Source of the DNA: CAWCWN01 sp963799245
Lineage (GTDB): Bacteria > Chloroflexota > Ktedonobacteria > Ktedonobacterales > Ktedonobacteraceae
Assembly (NCBI GenBank): GCA_963799245.1
Contig: CAWCWN010000003.1
Location: forward strand, 2,418,001 to 2,482,000
Direction of reading: 5' to 3'
DNA: 64,000 bases
Positions within the stretch are counted from its first letter, which is position 1. The number at the start of each line of letters is the position of its first letter. The notes below the pieces were generated by a model, which saw only the letters and a program-made list of their open reading frames with translations, was not told where the DNA came from and searched no databases. Position numbers and translations under genes: made by a program. Below, in pieces: positions 24,591 through 33,599 of this stretch.

Positions 24591-25598
24591 TTACATGCTG
24601 GTACTGGCCGCCTGGTCCATATGATCCTTTTTTGTGATGACGGCGTTGATACTTGCGAGGGTTATATAACCGATATGTGCGGAGGTTTCTTTATCTTGAA
24701 CTGCGAGGGCCGGGGCATTTGACTGGAGGAGTTTCAACATGGCTTCTAAAAGGGTTGCGTCAGAAGAACATGTCGGCAGGTCTCCCCAATGCGCCGAGGA
24801 TACCGCCTCCGGCCGCTTATCAAGTGCGTCCTGCACGGGCAGGTATTCAAGCTCGCGGAGAATGTTATCCCCCCCTACCAATCTGCGCACAAAGTCGTTG
24901 GCGGGGTTCGCAAGCAGATCTACCGGCGTGCCGAGCTGCATAAGTTTCCCTTCAGAGAGGACCGCGACCTGGTCGCCCAGTTTAAAGGCCTCTTCAATAT
25001 CATGCGATACAAAGAGAATGGTCTTATGCACATCACGCTGTATGCGCAGCAATTCATCCTGCATGCGCGCGCGCGTGATGGCATCAAGCGCGCCGAAAGG
25101 CTCGTCCATAAGTAGGATGGCCGGATCGGTGGCCAGGGCGCGGGCCAGGCCCACACGCTGCTGTTGTCCTCCAGAAAGCTGACGGGGGAAGCGCGAACGA
25201 TATTCAGCGGGCGGCAGGCCGACCAGGTCTAAAAGCTCGTCAACCCTCTGCTCCAGCTTCTGCTTGCTCCAGCCCCCGGCAATCTCGGCGGTTACACGGA
25301 TATTTTCCGCGATATTCATGTGGGGAAAGAGCCCTACCTGTTGAATGACATAGCCGATGCGGCGGCGCAGCTCAATAGGATTCTCCTGCAAGACGTCTTT
25401 GCCGTCGATGATGATCTCCCCTGAAGTAGGTTCGATCAGACGATTGACCATGCGCAGCAAGGTGGTTTTGCCGGAACCGGAGGTACCAACGAGCATGCAG
25501 GTGCTGCCCTCCTGCACTTCAAAGGTAACAGCATTCACAGCCGGTTGACTGGCCCCGGGGAACTTCTTGGTGATTTCCCTGAAGGCGATTTTCGCCAT
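24591..25598 (-). CDS. Osmoprotectant ABC transporter ATP-binding protein (OpuCA-like)
   Basis: 335 residues. ABC ATPase with Walker A VGTSGSGKTT, Q loop IGYVIQQVGLFPH, signature LSGGQQQRVGLARAL and Walker B ILLMDEPFGALD. The IQQVGLFPH form is typical of glycine betaine/carnitine/choline importers. After the ATPase core, residues ~275-325 form a short region that may be a single degenerate CBS unit; family members often have two CBS domains that sense ionic strength. Loss of one would change osmotic gating, but this is an inference. It is the first gene of the operon; the promoter presumably lies in 25599-25867. Confidence 0.9.
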   Translation of the reverse strand: MAKIAFREITKKFPGASQPAVNAVTFEVQEGSTCMLVGTSGSGKTTLLRMVNRLIEPTSGEIIIDGKDVLQENPIELRRRIGYVIQQVGLFPHMNIAENIRVTAEIAGGWSKQKLEQRVDELLDLVGLPPAEYRSRFPRQLSGGQQQRVGLARALATDPAILLMDEPFGALDAITRARMQDELLRIQRDVHKTILFVSHDIEEAFKLGDQVAVLSEGKLMQLGTPVDLLANPANDFVRRLVGGDNILRELEYLPVQDALDKRPEAVSSAHWGDLPTCSSDATLLEAMLKLLQSNAPALAVQDKETSAHIGYITLASINAVITKKDHMDQAASTSM

Positions 25599-25867
25599 GC
25601 GTTTGATGCTCCTTTACTAGCTTCAAAGCCATACAATTCATTATAACATGCATCGCTCATAATATGAAATTATAGAAGATATTAGCATACGTTATGAATC
25701 AAGCAAGCTATCACCCCTGAGCAAATGTTCATGGCGATGTATTTGCTTGTAAGACGTACACGTCCGCTCTAACGTATATATTCGCAGGCCAGTAGAGGAG
25801 GAAAGTCTCTTGCTCCGCAGTCCTACCACACGCGGGAGCCTGCGCGCAGGCAAAAATTCGCGCAAGT

Positions 25868-27305
25868 TCAGTCCTGTGAAAAGAAGATGCTCTTTAACTC
25901 GGTGTAGAGTTCGGCCGCGTGCATACCCATTTCGCGACCGAAGCCGCTCTTTTTATAGCCCCCAAAGGGCGCCTCAGTATGCACGCTATGGTTGGAATTG
26001 ACCGAGAGTACGCCGGCACGCATCCCCTTCGTGACGCGCAGCGCGCGTCCAAGGTCGCGCGTCCAGACCGAGCCTGATAGGCCGTACGCAACATCATTGG
26101 AGCAGCGGATCGCCTCCTCCTCGCTGCCGAAGGGAATGATGCATACCACAGGTCCAAAGATCTCTTCCTGGGCAACGCGCATCGTATTCTCCACTTCGGC
26201 GAGGATTGTCGGTTGGAGGAAATATCCTGCCCTGGATGCGTCAGGTATAGCCCCCCCCAGAGCCAGCTGCGTTCCCTCCTGCTGACCAAGGGCGATATAG
26301 TCGAGCGAGCGTTGACGCTGTGTCGCGGAAATGAGGGGGCCCACCTCCGTCTGCTCGTCAAGTGGCTGACCCACGCGCAGCGCGGCCGTGCGCCTGGCAA
26401 AGCGCTCTACAAACTCCGCGTAGATCGGGCGCTGTACGAGAATGCGGGAGCGTGCGCAGCAATCCTGACCGCAGTTGCCGAAGACGGCGTAGACCGAGGC
26501 GTCTATACAGCGCCCTATGTCCGCGTCAGCGAAGACGATGTTCGCGGCTTTGCCGCCGAGCTCGAGTGAGACCCGGGTGATATTGGCGGCGCACAAACGC
26601 ATGATCTGAGAACCGACCTCGCTTGAGCCGGTAAACGAGACCTTTGACACCAGGGGAGAGGTGACCAGCGCGTTGCCGATGGCCGAGCCGGGCCCTGGCA
26701 GGACTGAGAGCACTCCAGCAGGCAGGCCTGCCTCCTGCAAAATATCGGCCAGAAGAAGTGTCGAGAGGGGTGAGCTGAGCCGGCTTGACCACGGCGGTGT
26801 TCCCGCAGGCCAGGCAGGGCGCGATTTTCCAGGAAGCGATGACGAGGGGGAAGTTCCAGGGAGTAATCAGCCCGCAAACTCCAACGGGTTCACGCAGGCT
26901 GATTGCGAGGCCCGCATCCTGGACTGGAATCGTCTCGCCGCACAGCTTGTTTGCTGCTCCTCCCCAGTATTCAAACACCGCCGCGGCGAGGCCAACCTCA
27001 GCGCGAGCATCCGCGATTGGTTTTCCTGCGTTACGCGCCTCGATAATAGCAATGTCTTCCAGGCGCTCGCGCAGCAAGGTCGAGACTTTGAGCAGGACGC
27101 GACCACGCTCTGTTGCGCTGAGACGCGGCCACTTTCCTTCCTCAAAGGCTGTATATGCGACCTGTACGGCGCGCCGGATATCTTCGCTGCCCGCCTCGGC
27201 CACCTCGGCAAAAGGCTCGCCCAGCCCGGGCTCAATAACGGAAAATGTCTTGCGATCCGCGGCGGGAACGCGTTCTCCGCCCAGCACTAAATGCTCGATG
27301 TTCAT
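25868..27305 (-). pseudogene. NAD(P)-dependent aldehyde dehydrogenase, frameshifted
   Basis: Two overlapping frames together give one complete aldehyde dehydrogenase of ~478 residues. The N-terminal frame starts at ATG 27305 (GGAGG ahead) and includes the NAD-binding segment TPWNFPLVIASWKIAPCLACGN and KPAQLTPL. The C-terminal frame carries the catalytic glutamate (LELGGKAAN), the catalytic cysteine region (FGNCGQDCCARSR) and the closing PFGGYKKSGFGREMG. The frames switch between about 26745 and 26772, where the C-terminal frame continues as PLSTLLLADILQEAG. A C4 run on the coding strand (26767-26770) is a likely site. It is either a sequencing error or a recent inactivation, since no other damage is seen. 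It lies next to the osmoprotectant operon, so betaine aldehyde is a possible substrate, but the subfamily cannot be fixed from sequence. Confidence 0.85.
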
Positions 27306-27410
27306 AGGTACCTCCCGCTACTGTATGTTTCTCGGTTAATTTTTAGGGTACTCTGCCAAGCGTAGTGCTTATTTGCCTGTGCGTCAAGGTGTATGTGGCT
27401 GTTGTTATGC

Positions 27411-27439
27411 TTGACAAGCCGCATAGCATGATGTATGCT
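27411..27439 (+). promoter_or_regulatory. Promoter of the T-box leader and proS operon
   Basis: TTGACA (27411-27416), 17 bases, TATGCT (27434-27439). Transcription should start near 27446. It faces away from the aldehyde dehydrogenase gene that begins at 27305. Confidence 0.7.
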
Positions 27440-27445
27440 TGCGCT

Positions 27446-27720
27446 AACTGATAGCACACAATAAAAGCGTAGATCAGGATCAGTAAACGCGCGTGTAGTT
27501 GAGCAGCGAGCCGGGAGAGTGCAAGCCGGTGAATATTTACCACGTTGAACCCGCCTGAGAGCGTCAGCGAGAAGCTGACCGGAGGCCCTTCCCGTTACCA
27601 GGAGGGGCGGTCTAGACATACATAGCATGACCGCGTGAGTGGAATTGCGCCGCGAGGCGCAAATCAATAAAGGTGGCACCGCGGGTAATACTCTCGCCCT
27701 TTGAGCAGGGCGATTTTTTT
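27446..27720 (+). promoter_or_regulatory. T-box riboswitch, proline-type specifier candidates
   Basis: The T-box sequence AGGTGGCACCGCGGG lies at 27671-27685. It is followed by a terminator: TCGCCCT/AGGGCGA (27694-27700 with 27707-27713), a six-base loop, and seven T residues (27714-27720). A long stem-I-like structure precedes it. The sequence GAACCCGCC near 27547-27555 offers CCC (27550-27552) or CCG (27551-27553) as specifier codon, both proline, in keeping with proS downstream. When uncharged tRNA-Pro binds, the terminator should be replaced by the antiterminator and the B3/B4-proS operon transcribed. The class is secure; the exact specifier is inferred. Confidence 0.9.
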
Positions 27721-27746
27721 ATGTCCGTTTTTTCACGAGAGGCAGT

Positions 27747-28418
27747 ATGTACTTACAACTGGACGCAGGCCTGCAGAACCGCATCGCAGGCACCACATTT
27801 GGCATGGTGACGATCAATGGCGTAAGCGTTCGCGAGCGCGATGAGCGGGTGTGGCGACAGGTCGCGGCACTGGCGCTGCGCCAGGGGAGGGCATTTACGC
27901 TGGCAGGCTTGTCTGAGTATGAGCAGATCGCGGCCGTGCGCGGGCTACAGAAATCATTTGGTTATGATCCGACCCGCTATCGCCCTTCCTCGGAGGCGCT
28001 CTTACGGCGTGTGCTGAAAGGGCAGGGCCTGCCCCAGATCAATAGCGCCGTGGATGTCAATAATTTCTGCTCGCTGGAGTTCTTGCTGCCGATGTGCATC
28101 TACGACCTGCGCCATGTTAGGGGAAGTGTGCGGGTGCGCATCGGCGAGCCCGGCGAGAGCTATCAGGGCATCGGGAGACAGGTGTTCCAGGCGGAGCACA
28201 AGGTCGTTATCGCCGACGATGATGGTATCATGGGCAGTACCGTTTCCGATTCTGAACGCACCAAGGTGACGACGACAACAACAGATATTCTGCTGGCGAT
28301 CTACGCGCCAGCTCACCAGGACCCGCAGACCATTCAAGCATATACAGCCCTGGCTGGGAAGAGAATGGTCGAATGTAATGGAGGTTGCGCCAGCGACGTG
28401 CTGGCGCTGACTGTGTAG
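27747..28418 (+). CDS. Stand-alone B3/B4-domain protein (tRNA-editing-type)
   Basis: 223 residues. The chain matches the B3/B4 domain found in the beta subunit of phenylalanyl-tRNA synthetase, where it clears mischarged tRNA. Recognisable parts are FGYDPTRYRPSSEALLRRVLKG, INSAVDVNNFCSLEF and TTTTDILLAIYAP. Free-standing copies are known in many bacteria; their substrates are mostly undefined. Here it is the first gene after a proline-type T-box and nine bases before proS, so its expression follows tRNA-Pro charging. This suggests, without proving, a role in proofreading linked to proline. No transmembrane or other domain is visible. The ATG at 27747 follows GAGAGG. Confidence 0.85.
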   Translation: MYLQLDAGLQNRIAGTTFGMVTINGVSVRERDERVWRQVAALALRQGRAFTLAGLSEYEQIAAVRGLQKSFGYDPTRYRPSSEALLRRVLKGQGLPQINSAVDVNNFCSLEFLLPMCIYDLRHVRGSVRVRIGEPGESYQGIGRQVFQAEHKVVIADDDGIMGSTVSDSERTKVTTTTTDILLAIYAPAHQDPQTIQAYTALAGKRMVECNGGCASDVLALTV

Positions 28419-28426
28419 GAGGGACT

Positions 28427-30175
28427 ATGCGTGTTTCACAACAACTGACATCCACGTTGCGCGAGGTTCCGCGCGACTCGGAGGGCGGCAACCAGGAACT
28501 ATTAGTACGGGGCGGATTTATGCGCCAGCTGACCTCGGGCGTCTACAGCATGTTGCCGCTCGGGAACCGAGTCATTCGCAAGATTTCACAGATCGTGCGT
28601 GAGGAGATGGACCGCGCCGGTGGGCAGGAAGTAACGCTGCCTGTCCTGCAGCCGCGGGACCTGTGGGAGATCTCACCGGCCAATGGTGGGCCAAACCGTG
28701 TCGAGGCGATGGGCGATGTGCTGTTCAAGCTGAAGGATCGCAAGGGGCGCGATATGGTCCTTGGTCCGACGCATGAGGAGGTAGTGACAACGCTGGCGGC
28801 GGATTTTGTGCATAGCTACCGCGATCTTCCCCAGTTGATCTACCAGATCCAGACAAAGTTTCGTGATGAGCCGCGTCCCCGCGCCGGCCTGCTGCGCGTG
28901 CGCGAGTTTATCATGAAGGATCTCTACAGTTTTGATGCCGACGCGCAGGGTTTGGACGTCAGCTATCGCAAAATGGCCGAGGCCTACCGCGCTATTTTCA
29001 CCCGCTGCGGTATGCGTTTCATCGTCATTGAGGCCGACAGCGGGGCGATTGGCGGCAAGGAATCGCAGGAATTTATCGCCATTACCGAGGCCGGTGAGGA
29101 TGATGCCATGATCTGCGCCAGTGGCGACTATGCGGCCAATCGCGAGAAGGCTGAGTTCGTGCGTAGCGAGCTGGCTAAGGGGCCGGAGGGAACGCCTGAG
29201 GAGGTGTATACCCCCGCCATTACATCCATTAGCCAGCTGGCCGCCTTTTTACATATCCCCGAGGCGCAGACGATCAAGGTCGTCTGCTATGTCGCAGAGG
29301 GTAAGCCGATCATGGCGCTTGTGCGAGGTGACCTCGAGGTCAACGAGATCAAACTGGCGAATACGCTCTACCGCCATGGAATGAACGCGGCGGATCTGCA
29401 CCTGGCGAGCCCTGAGGAGCTGGAGCGTGCGGGCATTGTCGCCGGCTTCGCTTCTCCCCTGCAGAGGGACGAACGGGTGCTGATCGTGGCGGACCCATCC
29501 CTGCGGCTGGGCAACAATTTTGTGGCAGGCGCGAACAGGCCAGATTACCACGTCAGGAATGTCAATGTGCGTGACTTCCGCGTTGATGTATGGGAGGATA
29601 TCGCGTCGGCCTTTGACGGAGCGGTTTGTGTGCGCGACGGTGGGACGCTGCATGCCGTACGCGGCAGCGAGGTCGGTCACATTTTCAAGCTAGGCACGCG
29701 CTATAGCGAGGCCATGGGGGCGACCTTCCTGGATGCGGAAGGCGCCACGCATCCTATGCTGATGGGCTGTTATGGCATCGGTATTGGCCGCACACTGGCG
29801 ACCATCGTAGAGCAGAGCCGCGATGAGAAGGGCATCATCTGGCCCTTTAGCATAGCGCCGTATCATGTGACGCTGGTCGGCCTCGACCTGGACAAGGCGG
29901 AGACAGGCGCCGCGGCCGAACAACTCTACGCCGACCTGACGGCGGCGGGAGCCGAGGTGCTCTTCGATGATCGCGCCGAGACGGCAGGTGTAAAGTTCAA
30001 CGACGCCGACCTGATCGGCCTGCCGCTGCGAGCTGTAGTGAGTAAGCGCTCATTGAAGAATGGCGGCATTGAGCTGAAACTGCGCTCGCAGAAGGATGGC
30101 CGTATCGTTCCTCTGGCCGAGGCTGTGCAAGTGATTCAGGCGGAGATCCAGCGCGCTATGGCTGCTGACATGTAG
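28427..30175 (+). CDS. proS: Prolyl-tRNA synthetase, bacterial type
   Basis: 582 residues from ATG 28427 (AGGAGGG upstream). It is a class II synthetase that joins proline to tRNA-Pro. Motif 2 is visible in FRDEPRPRAGLLRVREFIMKD and motif 3 in GCYGIGIGRTLATIVEQ. Between motifs 2 and 3 (~residues 230-390) is the INS editing domain, of the YbaK-like fold (ITSISQLAAFLHIPEAQTIK, then EVNEIKLANTL), which removes alanine from tRNA-Pro. The anticodon-binding domain ends the chain. The gene is controlled by the T-box leader and is preceded by the B3/B4 gene, giving the operon two editing-type domains. Confidence 0.96.
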   Translation: MRVSQQLTSTLREVPRDSEGGNQELLVRGGFMRQLTSGVYSMLPLGNRVIRKISQIVREEMDRAGGQEVTLPVLQPRDLWEISPANGGPNRVEAMGDVLFKLKDRKGRDMVLGPTHEEVVTTLAADFVHSYRDLPQLIYQIQTKFRDEPRPRAGLLRVREFIMKDLYSFDADAQGLDVSYRKMAEAYRAIFTRCGMRFIVIEADSGAIGGKESQEFIAITEAGEDDAMICASGDYAANREKAEFVRSELAKGPEGTPEEVYTPAITSISQLAAFLHIPEAQTIKVVCYVAEGKPIMALVRGDLEVNEIKLANTLYRHGMNAADLHLASPEELERAGIVAGFASPLQRDERVLIVADPSLRLGNNFVAGANRPDYHVRNVNVRDFRVDVWEDIASAFDGAVCVRDGGTLHAVRGSEVGHIFKLGTRYSEAMGATFLDAEGATHPMLMGCYGIGIGRTLATIVEQSRDEKGIIWPFSIAPYHVTLVGLDLDKAETGAAAEQLYADLTAAGAEVLFDDRAETAGVKFNDADLIGLPLRAVVSKRSLKNGGIELKLRSQKDGRIVPLAEAVQVIQAEIQRAMAADM

Positions 30176-30197
30176 ATAGATCCCCTTGTACCCTGTG

Positions 30198-30228
30198 GCG
30201 CGGGCGTAGCTCAAGCGCCTGCGCTTTT
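30198..30228 (+). terminator. Terminator after proS
   Basis: A nine-base-pair stem with one G-T pair (30198-30206 with 30216-30224) followed by TTTT. The stem overlaps the stop codon of the convergent phosphodiester glycosidase gene. Confidence 0.55.
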
Positions 30229-31059
30229 CACCATGATCACGAGAGGCAGCTTGGCGAGCGAGTCGATCTGGACATTCTGATTTCCAGAATTGACGTAGAG
30301 GCCGGTTGATGTTCCTCCATCCAGGTTGAGAGCACTCTCGATGGAGAGGTCAGAGCCGGCAAGCAGGTCCTCCAGTTCCCCGAGCGAGAAGGCCTCGCCG
30401 GAACTGACGATGAGCAGGAGGTGTCCCGCTTTGTCCATGGCCACGACACTGCGGCGCGAACTCGCCGCATCGGCGTTGAACTGTGTAGCCTTACCGTTTG
30501 CGATCAGCATGGGTGATGATTGGGTGGCCTGCGTCAATTGCTCGTTATCAGGATCATAAGGGTGATCGTGGAGTGACCGCAGGCTGATAATTCCCTGGGC
30601 ATCGACCGAGAGCATGCCACCAAAGCCGGCATAGGATGTGCTAAAGCTCTGGCCATTGGATACAACCAGCGCCGTCGCCTGGTTCTGATCATCGAAGTAG
30701 CCACCATTGATGATGGCCGTGGCGTGCTCCTTTTGCATCCACGCGCTCAACAGCCGGGGCGAGTCTGGCTGATACCCCACACTTAATTTGACATAATGGG
30801 GATCAAAGCGCACGATAGTTACGATGTCTTCGTTATTGGCGGGGCTTTTCCAATCCTCATAGCGCACTGCAACGCCGCGTCCCCCCGCAAGCCATGTATT
30901 AAGTTGCGCCTGGCTCTGATCCTGCGTGCCGGAAGTGCCACCGGTTGAAGAGACCGTGGGGGTACTGCCAGGAGTTACCGATGGTATATCGCACGCGGCG
31001 AGTGAGCAGATCATTGTGCTCAGGAGGAAGCATACGATTAACACGCGTTTAATAGGCAT
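30211..31059 (-). CDS. Phosphodiester glycosidase-family lipoprotein
   Basis: 282 residues from ATG 31059, chosen because AAGGA lies six bases upstream; in-frame codons up to 31131 add a non-signal-like stretch. The signal peptide ends in CSLAACD, a lipobox. After a Ser/Thr/Gly linker the mature domain resembles the NAGPA (phosphodiester glycosidase) family: IINGGYFD, SSPMLIANGK, and a closing LNLDGGTSTGLYVN with the catalytic-site Asp-Gly-Gly. In animals this fold uncovers mannose-6-phosphate; in bacteria it is linked to cell-envelope or exopolysaccharide turnover. The adjacent genes (gatD, murT, D-Ala-D-Ala carboxypeptidase) are all wall genes on the same strand, which supports an envelope role. 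Confidence 0.82.
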   Translation of the reverse strand: MPIKRVLIVCFLLSTMICSLAACDIPSVTPGSTPTVSSTGGTSGTQDQSQAQLNTWLAGGRGVAVRYEDWKSPANNEDIVTIVRFDPHYVKLSVGYQPDSPRLLSAWMQKEHATAIINGGYFDDQNQATALVVSNGQSFSTSYAGFGGMLSVDAQGIISLRSLHDHPYDPDNEQLTQATQSSPMLIANGKATQFNADAASSRRSVVAMDKAGHLLLIVSSGEAFSLGELEDLLAGSDLSIESALNLDGGTSTGLYVNSGNQNVQIDSLAKLPLVIMVKSAGA

Positions 31060-31146
31060 AAAAAATCCTTCGTAGCATATGTTAAAAACGGGCTGAATTG
31101 CAAAAGCCCCTATGTATTGTACGTATGCCAACGATGTTTGTTGAAA

Positions 31147-31950
31147 TTAGCGTTTCCACGGTGTGGCATCAATGGCGGATACGGTGCCTTTGAACTGCTG
31201 CGCCAGCTTCAAGGCCACGTCGTGGGCTGTGTTCTCGGTCGCATCATCCAGGGGCGCCAGCTCCACTTCGCCATAGCGGCGTTCCAGCGCTCGCCTAATC
31301 AGGATATCGGTGAACCAGGGATTCTTCGGTAAGAGCGGGCCGTGCAGGTAGGTGCCGAAGACATTCTTATAAATTGCTCCCTCTTGATTGTCCTTGCCGT
31401 TATTGCCCCAGCCCACGAGTACCTTCCCCAGGGCTTGAGCGTTTTGGCCAAGGTATGTGCGGCCGCTGTGGTTTTCATAGCCGACCATAACCTTGAGCCC
31501 CGTCTCTGGAAACTGGCACTCCAGGGCCATGTGGGTCATATAGCGTGTGCCGCCGCCCTCGGTATACAGGTCAAGCAGGCCCACGCCTTTGAGATCCGGC
31601 CCCTGAAAGGGTTTATAATGATGCCCCAGAAGCTGGTAGCCTGCGCAGATGCTCAGGATCACCGTGTTTGCTGCGGCGGCCTCGCGCAGGGATGGCGCTT
31701 TGGCCTGGATATCGCGCGAGGCCAGCTCCATTTCACGATCTGCGCCCCCATGAAAGAGAATCAAGTCGTATTTTGTGAAATCGGGGGTCTGCTTTACATA
31801 GATCTGCTCAACCTCGACAGCGATGCCACGCCACTGGCAGCGCTTTGCGAGGGAGAAGAGGTTGCCCCTATCTGCGGCTACGCTCATCAACGTTGGGTAG
31901 AGGTGCCCTATCTTCAGCACCATGCCGGTATCTTGAACTGCTTCATGCAT
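31147..31950 (-). CDS. gatD: Lipid II isoglutaminyl synthase glutaminase subunit GatD
   Basis: 267 residues from ATG 31950 (GGAGAA seven bases ahead; a TTG at 31965 is less likely). Class I glutamine amidotransferase fold, nucleophile in SICAGYQLLGHHY and catalytic His in GTYLHGPLLPKNP. These are the GatD hallmarks. GatD releases ammonia from glutamine and passes it to MurT, which amidates the D-glutamate of the lipid II stem peptide. The gene follows murT after 27 bases. This pair is characteristic of thick-walled bacteria. Confidence 0.93.
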   Translation of the reverse strand: MHEAVQDTGMVLKIGHLYPTLMSVAADRGNLFSLAKRCQWRGIAVEVEQIYVKQTPDFTKYDLILFHGGADREMELASRDIQAKAPSLREAAAANTVILSICAGYQLLGHHYKPFQGPDLKGVGLLDLYTEGGGTRYMTHMALECQFPETGLKVMVGYENHSGRTYLGQNAQALGKVLVGWGNNGKDNQEGAIYKNVFGTYLHGPLLPKNPWFTDILIRRALERRYGEVELAPLDDATENTAHDVALKLAQQFKGTVSAIDATPWKR

Positions 31951-31977
31951 TGGCTGTTTCTCCAAGAAGTATTGTAG

Positions 31978-33486
31978 TTATTCCTGCCAGAAGTGTTTCA
32001 CCCAGCCGCGCTTCTGCATGATGCGCCGAAGTTCGTGGGTGGGGGTATAGCTGGCCATGATATAGAGGGTACCACCCGGGCCTGCGTTTTTGAGCGCGGC
32101 ATCCAGCGCGGCCTCGCGTTCGTGGATAATGCTGATCTTGTCGATGGGAATATCAGCGTACTTCAGGCGCATGGCCAGCTCCTCGGCTTTGCTGCCACTG
32201 CAAACCACGTCGCGAATATCCCGGGCAATCTCCTCAATGTCTACATCCCACAACCAGGCGAAATCTTCGCCGTCTACGACGGTATTGCTGGCGACGATCA
32301 AGGCGTGCTTTTCGCTGGAGTGCTGGGCAATCAGGCGCAGCATCAGGTTGAACGAGGTGGGGTTTTTCACAAACGCCAGGTAAATGGTCTGGTCACGCTC
32401 CGGCAGCACAATTTTCTCCAGGCGTCCAAAGGCCGGTCGCATAGAGGCGATAGCCGCTGGCGTCTTCTCCATGGGAAGACCGGCGGCAGTTGTCGCGGCA
32501 ATAGCGGCCACAGCGTTATAGACATTGTGTACGCCCGGCAGGGGAATATCCAGCTCCAGCTCGCCCTGGGGAGTGCGCATTTTCACATGTGAGGGGCCCT
32601 TTCCATCTGCTGCGAGTTTGACGGAGGTCGCCGCGAAGTCCAGTTTGGGCAGGGTATAGCCGCAGTTAGGACAGCGGTACAACCCCAGGTGCGAGAGGTA
32701 CGCGACCTCGTATTGCAGATCCTCCTGGCAATGGATACAGCGAATAATATCTGCCGACTGCTCGGGAACGGGCGTGCCGATCTCGGTGCTCTCCAGGCCA
32801 AAAAAGAGACGCCTGGCCCTGGTATTCTGCCCGAAGCTGGCGACCTGGGGATCATTGCCATTGAGCAGGATGGTTGAAATGGCGGGCAGGTTGTCCAGCA
32901 TCTTATCCAGCGCGCGGGCGACAGAGTAGAGTTCACCATAGCGATCGAGCTGGTCGCGGAAGATATTTGTAATGACCACGACATCGGGCTGGATTTCCGG
33001 CACTGCCAGGGGAATGGTGCCTTCATCGATCTCGAATAGCAGCAGGTCGCTGTCCAGGTTTCCCAGGACATTGGCGAAGTTTACAGCGACTGATGTGATC
33101 CCCTGTAACATATTGGAGCCGCTGCGGTTATGTGAGACGTGCTTGCCGCTGAGATCCGCGATGGTTGCTGTCATGCGGGCGGTGGTTGTTTTGCCGTTGC
33201 TGCCTGTGATGACGATTTTGCTGGCCTTACTCGCGCCAACAACCTCTTTGAGTACCCTGGGATCGATGCGCCGCGCAATCAGTCCAGGCAGGCTGGTCCC
33301 TCCGCCGATACGGAGCAGGCGGCCAGATGCGCCCGCCAGTTTGCCCGCCGTGATGGCCAGAGAAAGGCGCGCCCTTCCCAGCCCTTTAGGGGCCACAGCT
33401 GCGCTGGCGGCGTCTGGCGCTGAAGCTTCTGGAAGCGGTGTGTTCGGTGAAGCCTGTGTTGTTTTTGCTGAATCTTCTGTTTGCAT
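31978..33486 (-). CDS. murT: Lipid II isoglutaminyl synthase subunit MurT
   Basis: 502 residues. Mur ligase core with the ATP loop IVITGSNGKTTTARM and the DUF1727-type C-terminal domain. A four-cysteine zinc ribbon lies between ~225 and 260 (IRCIHCQEDL, then YRCPNCGY), a feature of MurT. The enzyme activates D-Glu in lipid II with ATP and accepts ammonia from GatD. The first ~45 residues are a Pro/Ala/Ser-rich extension before the usual start of the domain. It heads the murT-gatD pair, and the phosphodiester glycosidase gene follows. Confidence 0.93.
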   Translation of the reverse strand: MQTEDSAKTTQASPNTPLPEASAPDAASAAVAPKGLGRARLSLAITAGKLAGASGRLLRIGGGTSLPGLIARRIDPRVLKEVVGASKASKIVITGSNGKTTTARMTATIADLSGKHVSHNRSGSNMLQGITSVAVNFANVLGNLDSDLLLFEIDEGTIPLAVPEIQPDVVVITNIFRDQLDRYGELYSVARALDKMLDNLPAISTILLNGNDPQVASFGQNTRARRLFFGLESTEIGTPVPEQSADIIRCIHCQEDLQYEVAYLSHLGLYRCPNCGYTLPKLDFAATSVKLAADGKGPSHVKMRTPQGELELDIPLPGVHNVYNAVAAIAATTAAGLPMEKTPAAIASMRPAFGRLEKIVLPERDQTIYLAFVKNPTSFNLMLRLIAQHSSEKHALIVASNTVVDGEDFAWLWDVDIEEIARDIRDVVCSGSKAEELAMRLKYADIPIDKISIIHEREAALDAALKNAGPGGTLYIMASYTPTHELRRIMQKRGWVKHFWQE

Positions 33487-33599
33487 GCCAACCTCGCTTT
33501 ATAATTCCTTTTCTGCTCATCAGCAGTATAACAAACATGGATATAGTGGGCAAGTGGAGGTTGGACAATTTGCGCATGGTCCTATCCATGCTGTTGGCC

